DNA of 42,359 bases from Bathymodiolus brooksi thiotrophic gill symbiont (lineage in GTDB: Bacteria > Pseudomonadota > Gammaproteobacteria > PS1 > Pseudothioglobaceae). This document shows, piece after piece, positions 8,996 through 18,735 of the stretch. The stretch lies in NCBI RefSeq assembly GCF_903642095.1, contig NZ_CAHJWD020000072.1, positions 1 through 42,359 on the forward strand, written 5' to 3'. Position 1 is the stretch's first letter. The number at the start of each line of letters is the position of its first letter. Below the pieces are notes generated by a model. That model made no database searches, was not told the origin of the DNA, and was given only the letters and a program-made list of their open reading frames with translations. A program made the translations under genes and the position numbers.

Positions 8996-9789
8996 TTTTC
9001 AACCTTTTGTAATATTGTTAACGCATCTTTAGTTGCCAAAACATCATGCACACGCACAATATTTGCTCCCTTTTGAATTGCCAATATAGCCGCTATGACG
9101 CTACCAACAACCCGCCCCTTTGTCTCTCTATTATTAAGCATTTGGGCAATCATTCTTTTGCGTGACAGTCCTGCTAACAACGGCAAACCGAAACTTTTGA
9201 ATTCATTAAAACGGTGTAAGATTTCTAAATTATGCTTGTAAGTTTTGCCAAAACCAAAACCGGGATCTAGGATTAACTTTTCTGTGCTAATACCAGCACC
9301 AATACAAGCCTCAATTCTTTGCTCAAAAAAATATTTAATATCATCTACTGCATCATTATACACAGGGTTATTTTGCATATTCCTTGGGCTACCCTGCATA
9401 TGCATCAAACATATATTAACACCCAATTCACTCGCTGTTTTTAATGCACCATCAGCACGCAAAGCGTAAACATCGTTAATCATACTAACACCTGCTTTAA
9501 CGGCTTGTCTCATTACTTCTGGCTTTGAGGTGTCAATTGAAATAGGTGTATCGGTAATTTTAATCAATGCCTCAATAACGGGAATAATGCGTTGAATCTC
9601 ATCTACAACAGAAACAAGGTCAGCATTCGGACGGGTGGACTCGCCACCAACATCAATTATATCAACGCCTTGCTCAATCATGCGTTGCGCACCTTGAATG
9701 GCATCAACACTATTAAAATGTTGTCCGCCGTCAGAAAACGAGTCAGGCGTTACATTTAATACGCCCATAATTTTTGTTTGCATAGTCAT
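8992..9789 (-). CDS. folP: dihydropteroate synthase FolP
   Basis: A 265-aa TIM-barrel enzyme with the two family signatures, [15 protein letters not shown] at the N-terminus and [13 protein letters not shown] near residue 45. [12 protein letters not shown] and [10 protein letters not shown] follow. It condenses 6-hydroxymethyl-7,8-dihydropterin pyrophosphate with p-aminobenzoate in folate synthesis and is the sulfonamide target. It sits 17 nt after ftsH and overlaps glmM by 4 nt, so one transcript is likely. Confidence 0.97.
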   Translation of the reverse strand: MTMQTKIMGVLNVTPDSFSDGGQHFNSVDAIQGAQRMIEQGVDIIDVGGESTRPNADLVSVVDEIQRIIPVIEALIKITDTPISIDTSKPEVMRQAVKAGVSMINDVYALRADGALKTASELGVNICLMHMQGSPRNMQNNPVYNDAVDDIKYFFEQRIEACIGAGISTEKLILDPGFGFGKTYKHNLEILHRFNEFKSFGLPLLAGLSRKRMIAQMLNNRETKGRVVGSVIAAILAIQKGANIVRVHDVLATKDALTILQKVEK

Positions 9790-9806
9790 TAATGACTAAA
9801 GGTAAA

Positions 9807-11732
9807 CTAGGCGACTTGCTCAGTATCACCCCTGTTTGATGGTGTTTCATCGGCCTCATTACTGCTCTCTTCTACTGACTCAACCGCTTTGCCTAATTCA
9901 GTAGAAACAACATCAGAATCAACAATCACCGCCGCTTCACGCATTGGCTTTCTTTCCATTAAGTCATCAATTTGTTCTTTATCAATGGTTTCAAACTCCA
10001 TTAATGCCTTGGTCATGGCGTGCAAAATATCAATATTATCTACTAATATTTTTTTGGCTGCCTCATAATTGGTATCAATAATTTTACGGATTTCAGCATC
10101 AATAATTTTAAAAGTATCTTCTGAGATATGCTTGTGCTTAGTCACTTGTCGCCCTAAAAACACCTCACCTTCATCTTCACCATACGCCAAAGGCCCTAAA
10201 ATATCAGACATACCCCATTGTTTCACCATTTTGTGCACAATCTCAGTAGCTCGCTCAATATCATTACTGGCACCCGTGGTTACGCCATCTGCACTATAAA
10301 TCAATTCTTCAGCAATACGACCACCAAATAATGATGCCACTTGTGAATTTAGTTTTCGTCTAGAAATACTATAATTGTCCTTTTCTGGCAAAAACATCGT
10401 TACCCCTAATGCCCGTCCTCTAGGAATGATACTAACCTTATAAACTGGATCATGTTCAGGCACCAAGCGACCAACAATCGCATGCCCTGATTCGTGGTAA
10501 GCGGTCATTTCTTTTTCAGCTTCGTCCATAACCATCGATTTGCGTTCAGCGCCCATCATAATTTTGTCTTTGGCTTTTTCAAATTCTTGCATACCCACTA
10601 ATTTTTTGTCTTTACCCGCCGTAATCAACGCTGCTTCATTACATAAATTTGCCAAATCTGCCCCTGAAAAACCCGGTGTGCCTTTGGCAATATCATTGGA
10701 TTTAACATTTTTTGCAATCGGTAATTTTTTCATATGCACTTTTAAAATCGCATCACGGCCACTAATATCTGGCAAACCTACCATAACTTGACGGTCAAAA
10801 CGCCCCGGTCTAAGAAGTGCAGGGTCAAGCACATCTGGACGGTTAGTGGCAGCAATTACAATAATACCTTCAGAGCCTTCAAAGCCGTCCATTTCAACCA
10901 ACATTTGATTGAGTGTTTGCTCTCGTTCATCATGACCACCCCCCATACCAGCACCTCGTTGACGGCCAACCGCATCAATTTCATCAATAAAGATAATACA
11001 AGGTGCATTTTTCTTGGCTTGTTCAAACATATCACGAACTCGTGATGCACCGACACCAACAAACATTTCAACAAAATCAGACCCTGAGATGAAGAAAAAT
11101 GGCACTGCTGCTTCGCCTGCAATGGCTTTGGCTAATAAGGTTTTACCTGTGCCTGGAGGGCCAACTAACAAAACACCTTTAGGAATCTTGCCACCAACTC
11201 TGGTGAATTTATCTGGCTCAGATAAAAAATCAACCAATTCTTTCACATCTTCTTTGGCTTCTTCCACGCCTGCTACATCTTTAAAAGTAATGTTTGATTC
11301 GTCTTTAGGAATTAACCTTGCCTTAGACTTGCCAAAACTCATGGGATTTTTACCCCCCATTGCACCACCAGCACCTTTCATTGTATAAAGAATAACCCCA
11401 ATCAATAATAAAATTGGTGCCATTGAAATAATTAACTGCTTAAAAAATCCATCTTTTTCAGGTGGCTTGGCAACCACATCAACACCATTATTGAGCAAAT
11501 CACCCATCAAACCTAAGTCGCCCGGACTGTAAGTAGAAAACTCCTTACCCTCTGAACCTGTGCCAGTAATACTGCTGCCTGAAATGGTTACATTAGAAAC
11601 ATCACCTTGTTTAACACTTTGAATAAATTGAGAATAAGTGATACTATCTTTCTCTTCATTGGACTGAAATTGACTAAAGATTGAACTTGCTACAGCACCC
11701 AAAACTAACCAAAATAATAGACTTTTAAACAT
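9807..11732 (-). CDS. ftsH: ATP-dependent zinc metalloprotease FtsH
   Basis: A 641-aa full-length FtsH. It has two membrane segments (about 4-20 and 99-117) enclosing a periplasmic loop, an AAA+ module with Walker A G191-PPGTGKT-198 and Walker B FIDE at 248-251, and the zinc-protease motif H413-ESGH-417. It degrades membrane proteins and short-lived regulators from the cytoplasmic face of the inner membrane. A polar, acidic C-terminal tail (about 600-641) follows the protease domain. It is first in ftsH-folP-glmM; rlmE, its usual upstream neighbour, is absent and the divergent lptE lies there instead. Confidence 0.98.
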   Translation of the reverse strand: MFKSLLFWLVLGAVASSIFSQFQSNEEKDSITYSQFIQSVKQGDVSNVTISGSSITGTGSEGKEFSTYSPGDLGLMGDLLNNGVDVVAKPPEKDGFFKQLIISMAPILLLIGVILYTMKGAGGAMGGKNPMSFGKSKARLIPKDESNITFKDVAGVEEAKEDVKELVDFLSEPDKFTRVGGKIPKGVLLVGPPGTGKTLLAKAIAGEAAVPFFFISGSDFVEMFVGVGASRVRDMFEQAKKNAPCIIFIDEIDAVGRQRGAGMGGGHDEREQTLNQMLVEMDGFEGSEGIIVIAATNRPDVLDPALLRPGRFDRQVMVGLPDISGRDAILKVHMKKLPIAKNVKSNDIAKGTPGFSGADLANLCNEAALITAGKDKKLVGMQEFEKAKDKIMMGAERKSMVMDEAEKEMTAYHESGHAIVGRLVPEHDPVYKVSIIPRGRALGVTMFLPEKDNYSISRRKLNSQVASLFGGRIAEELIYSADGVTTGASNDIERATEIVHKMVKQWGMSDILGPLAYGEDEGEVFLGRQVTKHKHISEDTFKIIDAEIRKIIDTNYEAAKKILVDNIDILHAMTKALMEFETIDKEQIDDLMERKPMREAAVIVDSDVVSTELGKAVESVEESSNEADETPSNRGDTEQVA

Positions 11733-11779
11733 AATAAAAAAATTAAGAAAAATTAAGAAGACAAATATACCCTATTATG

Positions 11780-11794
11780 TCTACATATTGTAGA
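11780..11794. promoter_or_regulatory. short palindrome in the ftsH/lptE divergent intergenic region
   Basis: TCTACA-TAT-TGTAGA is a perfect 6-bp-arm palindrome in the 148-bp gap between divergent ftsH and lptE. Its place suggests an operator acting on one or both promoters, but no regulator can be assigned and chance is possible at this length. Confidence 0.25.
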
Positions 11795-11880
11795 GATAGA
11801 ATATGTTTTTTCGAGGTTTAATTAACAAATAAATTCAAATTCTGTCATAATTCTTACTTTCAACCTCATTTGATAAAAAA

Positions 11881-12327
11881 ATGTCGAAAATCAGCCTCCT
11901 TGTCGCTATTCTCATTTTTAGCTTATTGAGTGCCTGTGGTTTCCGCACGCCTACCAAAATTACGGCACTTAATATATTGATCACTGGCAAAGTAGATAGT
12001 GTATTTGCAATCAAACTTAAAACACATTTTAATGTAGAGGTGGCACAATCTTTGGTTGTCCAAATTGACAATGAAGTGCAAAAAAAACAAACTGCTACTT
12101 ATTCAAACGGTGTTTCCAGCAGCTACACACTGACACTTAGCGTGCCAGTTAAAATATTTCGTAACAAAAAAATATTATTATCCAAAACTCTAACTGCCAG
12201 CACAACCATTGGCAAACTGCCTACAACACAAGCCGATAGACTACAAATTGATACAAGTTATTTGCAACTCCGAAATATCATTGTTACAAAATTATTAAGA
12301 AGATTGAGATACTTAGATGAGAATTAA
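11881..12327 (+). CDS. lptE: LPS-assembly lipoprotein LptE
   Basis: A 148-aa lipoprotein. The signal peptide ends in a lipobox, LLSAC with the lipidated Cys at residue 19, followed by GFR as in LptE/RlpB proteins. LptE plugs and assembles the LptD barrel that inserts lipopolysaccharide into the outer membrane. The assignment rests on the lipobox, the size, and the conserved lptE-holA neighbourhood; the mature domain is divergent. leuS, usually upstream, is absent. It overlaps holA by 11 nt. Confidence 0.8.
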   Translation: MSKISLLVAILIFSLLSACGFRTPTKITALNILITGKVDSVFAIKLKTHFNVEVAQSLVVQIDNEVQKKQTATYSNGVSSSYTLTLSVPVKIFRNKKILLSKTLTASTTIGKLPTTQADRLQIDTSYLQLRNIIVTKLLRRLRYLDEN

Positions 12328-13336
12328 ACCTGAACAATTGAAAAACAATTTAGCCAGCCAACTTAATTCCCTTTATTTTGTTTTTGGTCCAGAACTTTTA
12401 TTGACTGAACAAAGTTTAACCCACATCAAAAATACCGCAAAAAAACAAGGCTTTGATGACAGAATCAGTTTTGAGGTAGATGGTAATTTTGATTGGGATG
12501 AAATTACTGCTGAACTTGCAGCCGTGTCGTTATTTTCACCAAAACGCATTATTGAATGTCGCTTAAAAACAGGAAAAATTGGCATTAAAGGCTCAAAGGC
12601 ACTCACTAAAATTGCCTCAAGTCTACCGATCGATATCTTATTTATTGTTTCTACCGGCAAACTTGATTTTGCTCAACAAAAAAGCAAATGGTTTAAAACA
12701 CTTGACCAATATGGTGCTATCGTTCAAGTTTGGGAAGTGCAAAAAGACCATCTTGTCGGCTGGATTGTTAATCATATGGCAGAATTAGAACTTAAGTCCA
12801 GCCAAAAAGTTGCAGAAAGTATTGCCTACTATACCGAAGGCAACTTGCTGGCATCTATGCAGGAAATCCAAAAACTCAAAATGGCTTACCCAGATGGCAA
12901 TATTGACACCCAAGATTACCTGAAACAACTTAATCAACAATCTCAATACACTGTTTACAACCTAATCGATTCGGCATTAACAGGCGATAGCCATCAGGTG
13001 CTAAAAATGTATGCAACAATGACTGGTAGCACAGCAATGCCGATTATGTTAAGTGGTGCACTCTACCGAGAAATTAGCTCAATTATCAATATGGCAATTG
13101 AACTACAACAAGTGCAGAAAATTGATAGCGTTCTGAACAATCACAGGGTATGGAAAAATAGACAAACAACCATTGGCAACGCACTAAAACGCCTACCTTA
13201 TCAACAGTTGCAAAAAATACTATTATCACTTGGGCGTATTGACCGCTCAATCAAAGGCATGGATAATCTCAATGTCATTGACGAATTACGCACATTATTA
13301 CTAACAATCGCAGGGAAAACATTATGGACTCAATAG
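12317..13336 (+). CDS. holA: DNA polymerase III subunit delta HolA
   Basis: A 339-aa protein with the HolA layout. The N-terminus is [12 protein letters not shown]...[17 protein letters not shown], near the size of E. coli HolA (343 aa). HolA is the clamp-loader subunit that opens the beta clamp. An AAA+-like fold without functional Walker motifs is expected and none is seen. It starts inside the end of lptE and ends 13 nt inside proA, so the three genes are probably translated together. Confidence 0.93.
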   Translation: MRIKPEQLKNNLASQLNSLYFVFGPELLLTEQSLTHIKNTAKKQGFDDRISFEVDGNFDWDEITAELAAVSLFSPKRIIECRLKTGKIGIKGSKALTKIASSLPIDILFIVSTGKLDFAQQKSKWFKTLDQYGAIVQVWEVQKDHLVGWIVNHMAELELKSSQKVAESIAYYTEGNLLASMQEIQKLKMAYPDGNIDTQDYLKQLNQQSQYTVYNLIDSALTGDSHQVLKMYATMTGSTAMPIMLSGALYREISSIINMAIELQQVQKIDSVLNNHRVWKNRQTTIGNALKRLPYQQLQKILLSLGRIDRSIKGMDNLNVIDELRTLLLTIAGKTLWTQ

Positions 13337-14583
13337 CCACTTTAATTGCCACACTTGGTAAAAATGCACGCACTGCTGCAAAAACACTTCGTAGTGCAAG
13401 CACACAATACAAAAACAACGCCTTAAATAATATCGCCACACAAGTTGATAAAAACCGCAAAGATATTTTAAACGCCAACCAAAAAGACCTGAACCAAGGT
13501 AAATCTAGTGGATTAGATGCAGCGTTATTAGACAGATTAATGCTGGATGATGCTCGCTTAGACGGTATTATTGAAAGCCTTAATCAAATCGCTACCCTAC
13601 CCGACCCAGTTGGAGAAATTACCGACCTTAAATTTCGCCCAAGTGGCATTCAGGTAGGCAAAATGCGAGTGCCACTTGGCGTAATGGGTATTATTTACGA
13701 ATCCCGTCCTAATGTAACGATTGATGCGGCAGCACTTTGCCTTAAATCAGGTAACGGTGCAATTTTGCGTGGTGGCTCTGAAGCCATTCATTCTAACTTA
13801 GCACTATACACCTGTGTAAAACAAGGTTTAATTGATGCAAATTTAGACCAAAACTGCGTGCAATTAATCAACACCACCGACCGTGCAGCCGTTACTGAAC
13901 TGGTTAAAGCCTCTGATTTCGTAGATGCCATCATTCCACGCGGTGGCAAAGGCTTGGTTGAAGCCATTAGTAATAGTGCCAAGGTGCCTGTAATTAAACA
14001 CCTACATGGTGTTTGCCACACTTATATTGACAAAGATGCTGATACTAAAAAAGCCATTGATATCGCCTTGAATGGTAAAACACGGCGTTACGGCGTTTGT
14101 AATGCCACAGAAACTTTATTGATCCATGCTACTGCTGTAGGTCGTATTATGCCCGAACTCATTGCCGAATTTATTGCCAAGGGCGTGGAACTCAGAGGCT
14201 GTGCAGAAACACAAAAACTCTCAAAACAAATCAAACAAGCCACAGAAGAAGACTGGGACACAGAATACCTAGATGCCATTTTATCCATTCGCATTGTCAA
14301 CACTATGTCCGATGCCATTAACCACATTGAAACACACAGCTCAGGGCACACTGAATCTATTGTTAGCGAAAATTACACTTCTATGCGTCGTTTTATGAGC
14401 GAAGTAGATTCCTCTTCAATAATGGTTAATGCCTCCACTGCTTTTGCCGATGGCTTTGAATACGGACTTGGTGCCGAAATTGGTATCAGCACCGACAAAT
14501 TTCATGTGCGTGGCCCTGTAGGCTTAGAAGGGCTAACTTCACAAAAATATATCGTATTGGGTGATGGGCATATTAGAAAATAA
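13324..14583 (+). CDS. proA: gamma-glutamyl phosphate reductase ProA
   Basis: A 419-aa aldehyde-dehydrogenase-superfamily enzyme. The catalytic cysteine is C259 in [15 protein letters not shown], and [18 protein letters not shown] near residue 119 and [17 protein letters not shown] at the C-terminus are family hallmarks. It reduces gamma-glutamyl phosphate to glutamate semialdehyde in proline synthesis. proC, the last step, is also in this window at 36296. It overlaps holA by 13 nt, an uncommon partner. Confidence 0.97.
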   Translation: MDSIATLIATLGKNARTAAKTLRSASTQYKNNALNNIATQVDKNRKDILNANQKDLNQGKSSGLDAALLDRLMLDDARLDGIIESLNQIATLPDPVGEITDLKFRPSGIQVGKMRVPLGVMGIIYESRPNVTIDAAALCLKSGNGAILRGGSEAIHSNLALYTCVKQGLIDANLDQNCVQLINTTDRAAVTELVKASDFVDAIIPRGGKGLVEAISNSAKVPVIKHLHGVCHTYIDKDADTKKAIDIALNGKTRRYGVCNATETLLIHATAVGRIMPELIAEFIAKGVELRGCAETQKLSKQIKQATEEDWDTEYLDAILSIRIVNTMSDAINHIETHSSGHTESIVSENYTSMRRFMSEVDSSSIMVNASTAFADGFEYGLGAEIGISTDKFHVRGPVGLEGLTSQKYIVLGDGHIRK

Positions 14584-14620
14584 TTGCCAAAAAATCTTGC
14601 TGGTGCACCCTTTTCTAAAC

Positions 14621-14648
14621 TTGACAACTTGACAACCTAGGTTAAAAT
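14621..14648 (+). promoter_or_regulatory. promoter with palindromic operator for the Phd/PIN module
   Basis: TTGACA (14621-14626) and TAAAAT (14643-14648) are spaced by 16 bp, a good sigma-70-type match. Between them lies a tandem second TTGACAAC and a perfect 10-bp palindrome, AACCTAGGTT (14634-14643), placed where a repressor would block polymerase. Phd-type antitoxins autoregulate through palindromes in such positions, so this is the likely operator. Confidence 0.6.
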
Positions 14649-14675
14649 AAAAACTTTTAGTAATGGACTCAACTC

Positions 14676-14921
14676 ATGGTAAATATTTCAAGCGCCAATG
14701 CGAAGAACAATTTTTCTGATGTGTTAAAACAAGTACAAAATGGCGAAAGTTTTGTCATTGAATACGGCAGAAAACAAAAAAAGATTGCCAAAATAATCCC
14801 TTATCAAGAAACAAAAATCCAACCAATTAAAATTGGTTTGTATAAAGACAATGAAGCATTTGATTTTAAAATACATGATGATTGGGAAATGACTACTGAA
14901 GAATTATTAGACTTGGAATAA
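14676..14921 (+). CDS. Phd/YefM-family antitoxin
   Basis: An 81-aa protein with the Phd N-terminus: MVNISSANAKNNFSDVLKQV, then NGESFVIEYGRKQKKIAKII. This forms the DNA-binding dimer in the family, while the acidic C-terminus (DDWEMTTEELLDLE) would bind and neutralise the toxin. It normally represses its own operon. The stop and toxin start overlap in a TAATG junction, so the two are translationally coupled. Confidence 0.85.
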   Translation: MVNISSANAKNNFSDVLKQVQNGESFVIEYGRKQKKIAKIIPYQETKIQPIKIGLYKDNEAFDFKIHDDWEMTTEELLDLE

Positions 14922-15316
14922 TGTATATTATTGATACGCATATTTTTCTTTGGCTGATAAAATATCCAGAAAAAATTAACAAGCACCAACTGCAAGTGTT
15001 ACAAAATGCCCGTGAAAATATTTATATTAGCAATATTAGTTTTTTAGAAATTGCATTAAAATTTCAAAAAGGGAAATTAGAGTTATTTGGCTTTTCACCC
15101 GAACAATTAGTAAAAATTGCCAAAAAAATGAACTTAAAAATTATTGATATAGACGCACAAACTATGGCAAATTCCTACCAACTGCCTTCTGTTAAAAAAC
15201 ATAAAGACCCATTTGATCGATTGCTTGTTTGGCTATGCTTGCAAAATAATTGGACGCTGCTTTCAGCTGATAATAAACTTAATGAATACACGCAACAAGG
15301 ATTAAAGTGGATATAA
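14921..15316 (+). CDS. PIN-domain (VapC-like) toxin
   Basis: A 131-aa PIN domain. It begins [12 protein letters not shown] with the first catalytic Asp, then has the conserved Glu in SFLEIALK, Asp in KDPFDRLLV and Asp in LLSADNKL, giving the acidic quartet that binds Mg. VapC toxins are site-specific RNases that cut tRNA or rRNA. It pairs with the preceding Phd-type antitoxin. Its last codons contain the GTG start of tyrS (10-nt overlap), so toxin and tyrosyl-tRNA synthetase are probably on one mRNA. Confidence 0.85.
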   Translation: MYIIDTHIFLWLIKYPEKINKHQLQVLQNARENIYISNISFLEIALKFQKGKLELFGFSPEQLVKIAKKMNLKIIDIDAQTMANSYQLPSVKKHKDPFDRLLVWLCLQNNWTLLSADNKLNEYTQQGLKWI

Positions 15317-16491
15317 ATCAACAATTAGAAATTTTCCAGCGTGGCACTGATGAAATCTTGCCACTTGAAGAATTAAAAGACAAACTTAAACGCAAAAAAG
15401 TTTTAAAAATCAAAGCAGGTTTTGATCCAACCGCACCTGATTTACACTTAGGACATACCGTTTTAATCAACAAACTCAAGCAATTGCAAGATTTGGGGCA
15501 TAAAATCCAATTTTTAATCGGAGATTTTACTGCAATGATTGGCGACCCAACGGGAAAAAGCAAAACTCGCCCACCGCTTTCAAGAGAACAAGTGCAAGAA
15601 AATGCCAAAAGTTACACCGAGCAAGTATTCAAAATTCTAGACAAAAATAAAACCACGATTGTATTTAATTCGCAGTGGATGGACAAAATGACACCAATGG
15701 AATTCATCCAACTTGCTAGCAAGCAAACAGTGGCTAGAATGCTAGAACGCGATGATTTTTCCAAACGATATAAATCAGGACAAGCCATCTCCACCCACGA
15801 ATTTTTATACCCCTTGGTTCAAGGCAATGATTCTGTTGAACTGGAAAGTGATGTAGAAATCGGTGGCACTGACCAAAAATTTAATTTATTAGTGGGTAGA
15901 GAATTGCAAAAACAAGCAAAACAAGAGCAGCAAGTTATTCTCACTATGCCAATTTTAGAAGGATTAGACGGCGTGCAAAAAATGTCAAAATCCTTAGGCA
16001 ACTACATCGGTATTGACGACACACCTGATGAAATGTTTGGCAAAATTATGTCAATTTCAGATGAGTTAATGTGGCGCTATTTTGAACTTTTGAGCTTTCA
16101 AAGCTTGGCAGCCATTACCGATTTAAAGCAAGCAATGGCACAAGGCAAAAACCCAAGAGACATTAAATTTATCCTTGCCGAAGAAATCATTACCCGTTTC
16201 CATAATGCCGATGCCGCCCAACAAGCGCAACAAAACTTCATTGACCGCTTTTCTAAAAATAAAATCCCCGATGAAATGGCAGAATTTACCTTCGATGCAG
16301 GTATCAAAATTGCCAATTTGCTCAAAGATGCAGAACTTTGCCCCAGCACCTCAAACGCCTATCAAATGATTAAACAAGGGGGGGCTAAAATCAATGGCGA
16401 AAAAATCACCGATAGAAGTTTTGAGCCAAAAACAGGCACAGAAGTCTATCAAGTTGGCAAACGCAAATTCGCAAGAGTAACAATCAAATAA
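15307..16491 (+). CDS. tyrS: tyrosyl-tRNA synthetase
   Basis: A 394-aa class I aminoacyl-tRNA synthetase of the TyrZ-like subgroup. The HIGH motif is H47-L-G-H50, the KMSKS motif is intact at 225-229, and a C-terminal S4-type RNA-binding domain ([10 protein letters not shown]) follows. It charges tRNA-Tyr. The start is GTG at 15307, preceded by AAGGA with 5-nt spacing; no in-frame ATG lies before the HIGH region. Both the ribosome site and the start lie inside the PIN-toxin gene. Confidence 0.96.
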   Translation: MDINQQLEIFQRGTDEILPLEELKDKLKRKKVLKIKAGFDPTAPDLHLGHTVLINKLKQLQDLGHKIQFLIGDFTAMIGDPTGKSKTRPPLSREQVQENAKSYTEQVFKILDKNKTTIVFNSQWMDKMTPMEFIQLASKQTVARMLERDDFSKRYKSGQAISTHEFLYPLVQGNDSVELESDVEIGGTDQKFNLLVGRELQKQAKQEQQVILTMPILEGLDGVQKMSKSLGNYIGIDDTPDEMFGKIMSISDELMWRYFELLSFQSLAAITDLKQAMAQGKNPRDIKFILAEEIITRFHNADAAQQAQQNFIDRFSKNKIPDEMAEFTFDAGIKIANLLKDAELCPSTSNAYQMIKQGGAKINGEKITDRSFEPKTGTEVYQVGKRKFARVTIK

Positions 16492-16497
16492 AAAGCG

Positions 16498-16503
16498 TAT
16501 AAT
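16498..16503 (+). promoter_or_regulatory. -10 box of ssrA
   Basis: A perfect TATAAT ends 11 nt before the mature tmRNA 5' end. It lies 6 nt after the tyrS stop codon region, so the -35 region is inside the tyrS coding sequence; no strong TTGACA is visible there. Confidence 0.6.
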
Positions 16504-16514
16504 ACCCCCTTTCA

Positions 16515-16859
16515 GGGGATGACATGGCTTCGACGAGGAGTTGGATCTCAAGGACGCATGCCGAGGATGAGAATAACTCGTAACCGTTTCTCAAAAAAGA
16601 TAGTTGCAAACGAAGACAACTACGCTCTAGCTGCATAGCTAGCCGCTCCCTTGAGATTGTCTGTGTCTCTTGGGTAGCGGTCGCTTACAGACTCGCTAGG
16701 ATTATTTTTTCAGGATAATTCGGTTAAAACGCACTGAAATCGCGCTTACATCCCTGATGGTCGGGTGGTAAGTCGCTAACTCTAATAGACTAAACTAAGC
16801 ATGTAGACTCTTTGTTTGAAAGTTTTCGGACGCGGGTTCAATTCCCGCCATCTCCACCA
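16515..16859 (+). ncRNA. ssrA: transfer-messenger RNA (tmRNA)
   Basis: About 345 nt. The 5' end GGGGATGACATGGCTTCGAC and the 3' end CGGGTTCAATTCCCGCC plus ATCTCCACCA form the tRNA-like acceptor stem (GGGGATG pairs with CATCTCC) and T arm, with CCA encoded at 16857-16859. The tag reading frame starts at the GCA resume codon at 16606 and ends with TAG at 16636-16638, encoding ANEDNYALAA, close to enteric tags. tmRNA with SmpB rescues stalled ribosomes and marks the product for proteolysis; smpB is not in the window. Confidence 0.97.
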
Positions 16860-16989
16860 AATTAATCTATTACCAATTTCAAAAAATACCCTTAAAGTTT
16901 GCTATTGCAATCTTTATTCGTCTTGCAAAATGGTATTTCAACACCAAAACCCAGCGTCAAAGGCAATAATAAATAATACGATTAGTCCG

Positions 16990-18276
16990 TTATTTTTTAC
17001 TTCCCCAAAAACTTTTTTTCTTTTTGGCTTTGTTTTCTTGAGAATTGCTATTTTTACCGTATCTAGGTTTGTTGCGAGCGTCGTTCTTTTTTGGCTTTTT
17101 CTTTTTTGGTGGTAATAAGTTTTTGCTGGATTCTGGTAGGTTGTGATCGGGAATGAAGTCGTCCACCATAATACGGTCTAATTTTTTCTGAGTGAGACGC
17201 TCAATGTCGAAAAGTTGCTTGGCTTCATCGGCACTAACCAGTGAGATGGCTTCGCCTTTTGAGCCTGCACGCCCTGTTCTACCGATACGGTGAACATAGT
17301 CTTCTGGCACATTTGGCAGGTCAAAATTGACCACGAGAGGGAGTTCAACGATGTCAATGCCACGAGCGGCAATATCGGTGGCGACTAGGACATTAACTTT
17401 GCCTTTTTTGAAATCGTCAAGTGCTCTGGTGCGTGCACCTTGGCTTTTGTTGCCATGAATAGCAGCGGCAGTAATATTGCGTTTTCCGAGTTGTGTGGCA
17501 ATACGATTGGCACCGTGTTTGGTGCGACTAAAGACCAATACTTGATACCAACTGTGCTCTTGAATAAGATGGGTAAGTAGTGCTTGTTTTTTGGATTTAT
17601 CAACGGGGTGAATCCATTGTTTAACTGATTTTACTGTTGTATTTCGTGGAGTTACTGAGATTTCTACGGGATTACTAACTAAGGTTTTTGCCAACTTTCT
17701 GATTTCATCTGAAAAAGTGGCTGAGAACATTAAAGTTTGTCTATTTTCAGGCAAAATCTTTAAAATCCTCTTAATGTCATGAATAAAACCCATATCTAAC
17801 ATTCTGTCGGCTTCATCCATTACCAGTATTTCTAACTGGTCAAACTTCACTGCATTTTGTGAATACAAATCCAATAACCTACCGGGGGTTGCCACTAAAA
17901 TGTCCACACCACTTCTAAGTTTTTGCATTTGCGGATTAATTTTTACGCCACCAAACACCACGGTTGATTTTAGTGGCAAGTGCTTACCATAAGTTACCAC
18001 ACTGTCATTAACTTGGGCAGCCAATTCACGCGTTGGCGTTAGGATAAGTGTGCGTACTTGGTTAGATTTTGCCAATGTTCCTTTGGATAAAATTTGCAAA
18101 ATTGGCAAAGTGAAACCTGCAGTTTTTCCTGTGCCTGTTTGTGCAGCAGCCATCACATCTTTACCTTGTAATACTGCGGGGATTGCCTGCTCTTGAATTG
18201 CTGATGGCTTATCATAGCCTTTTTTAGTAACAGCGTCGAGAATAGAATCTGATAAACCTAGTTTAGAAAAACCCAT
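16990..18276 (-). CDS. rhlE: DEAD-box ATP-dependent RNA helicase, RhlE-like
   Basis: A 428-aa helicase. Motifs in order: Q motif near residue 28, Walker A AQTGTGKT at 45-52, [18 protein letters not shown] at 154-157, SAT at 185-187, and [10 protein letters not shown] in the second RecA domain. A Lys/Arg/Asn-rich tail after about residue 385 would bind RNA. Such enzymes unwind short RNA duplexes in ribosome assembly or mRNA decay. The subfamily (RhlE against other DEAD-box proteins) is a best guess. It is monocistronic, and the 130-nt gap to ssrA holds nothing clear. Confidence 0.88.
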   Translation of the reverse strand: MGFSKLGLSDSILDAVTKKGYDKPSAIQEQAIPAVLQGKDVMAAAQTGTGKTAGFTLPILQILSKGTLAKSNQVRTLILTPTRELAAQVNDSVVTYGKHLPLKSTVVFGGVKINPQMQKLRSGVDILVATPGRLLDLYSQNAVKFDQLEILVMDEADRMLDMGFIHDIKRILKILPENRQTLMFSATFSDEIRKLAKTLVSNPVEISVTPRNTTVKSVKQWIHPVDKSKKQALLTHLIQEHSWYQVLVFSRTKHGANRIATQLGKRNITAAAIHGNKSQGARTRALDDFKKGKVNVLVATDIAARGIDIVELPLVVNFDLPNVPEDYVHRIGRTGRAGSKGEAISLVSADEAKQLFDIERLTQKKLDRIMVDDFIPDHNLPESSKNLLPPKKKKPKKNDARNKPRYGKNSNSQENKAKKKKSFWGSKK

Positions 18277-18323
18277 AAGAAATTGTTTTTTGAAATAAAG
18301 GAGCGTATTTTACATTAGCATCT

Positions 18324-18329
18324 TATAAT
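18324..18329 (+). promoter_or_regulatory. candidate -10 box of the DUF1289 gene
   Basis: TATAAT lies 6 nt upstream of the ATG at 18336, in the 59-bp gap between the divergent helicase gene and the DUF1289 gene. So short a distance implies a leaderless or nearly leaderless transcript if this is the true promoter. Confidence 0.35.
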
Positions 18330-18335
18330 ATATCT

Positions 18336-18506
18336 ATGAATAATCAAACTATTAAAACACCTTGTGTAGATATTTGTAAATACAATAAACAGAACTTTTG
18401 CGTGGGGTGTAAACGCAGTAGCGATGAAATTAGTGGTTGGATTAATTATTCAGACGAAATGCGTCAAGCGATTATGCAAGATTTAAAAAATAGAAAAATT
18501 GATTAA
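18336..18506 (+). CDS. DUF1289-family small cysteine-rich protein
   Basis: A 56-aa protein. It has the DUF1289 pattern: TPCVDICKYNKQNFCVGCKR gives four Cys in a CxxxC...CxxC arrangement, then the conserved DEISGW and a Met/Arg helix. Function is unknown; a metal or Fe-S site is plausible from the cysteines. It is convergent with the BolA gene and the two stop codons overlap by 4 nt (TTAA). Confidence 0.8.
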   Translation: MNNQTIKTPCVDICKYNKQNFCVGCKRSSDEISGWINYSDEMRQAIMQDLKNRKID

Positions 18507-18733
18507 GCTATTTCTTCTGGCGTTCTTGCTTTGATACTTAAAGCGTGCAATTCACCAGAATCAATATCTACACGCACGACAGCCAATACCATTTTTTGCC
18601 TAGCCAATAACGACATCCCTACAAAAATTGGTGAAACTACTAAAGTTGAGCAATTGCAACCATCCCCTTCCATAGTAACCGTTGAATTTTCAATACCCGC
18701 TTCAAGCTTTCCCTGTATTTCTTCTAAAGTCAT
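18503..18733 (-). CDS. BolA/IbaG-family protein
   Basis: A 76-aa BolA-fold protein. The segment SPIFVGMSLLARQKMV followed by SGELHALSIKARTPEE matches the family's second half, closest to the IbaG branch. Where many relatives have GDGxHF, this one has GDGCNC, so two extra cysteines lie near the conserved metal-binding loop. BolA proteins bind Fe-S clusters with monothiol glutaredoxins and take part in iron homeostasis. It starts 2 nt downstream of the phosphate permease stop, so it may share that transcript. Confidence 0.85.
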   Translation of the reverse strand: MTLEEIQGKLEAGIENSTVTMEGDGCNCSTLVVSPIFVGMSLLARQKMVLAVVRVDIDSGELHALSIKARTPEEIA

Positions 18734-18735
18734 AA

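Noticed and set aside
11780..11794. The short palindrome considered as a LexA or Fur site
   Set aside because: It does not match either consensus; retained only as a low-confidence palindrome.
16860..16989. Search for tRNA genes or a terminator after ssrA
   Set aside because: No cloverleaf, no GC-rich hairpin with a T run; nothing supportable.
16816..17115. A 99-codon plus-strand open frame
   Set aside because: It begins inside the tmRNA and ends antisense to the helicase tail; composition is that of the reverse of a Lys-rich tail.
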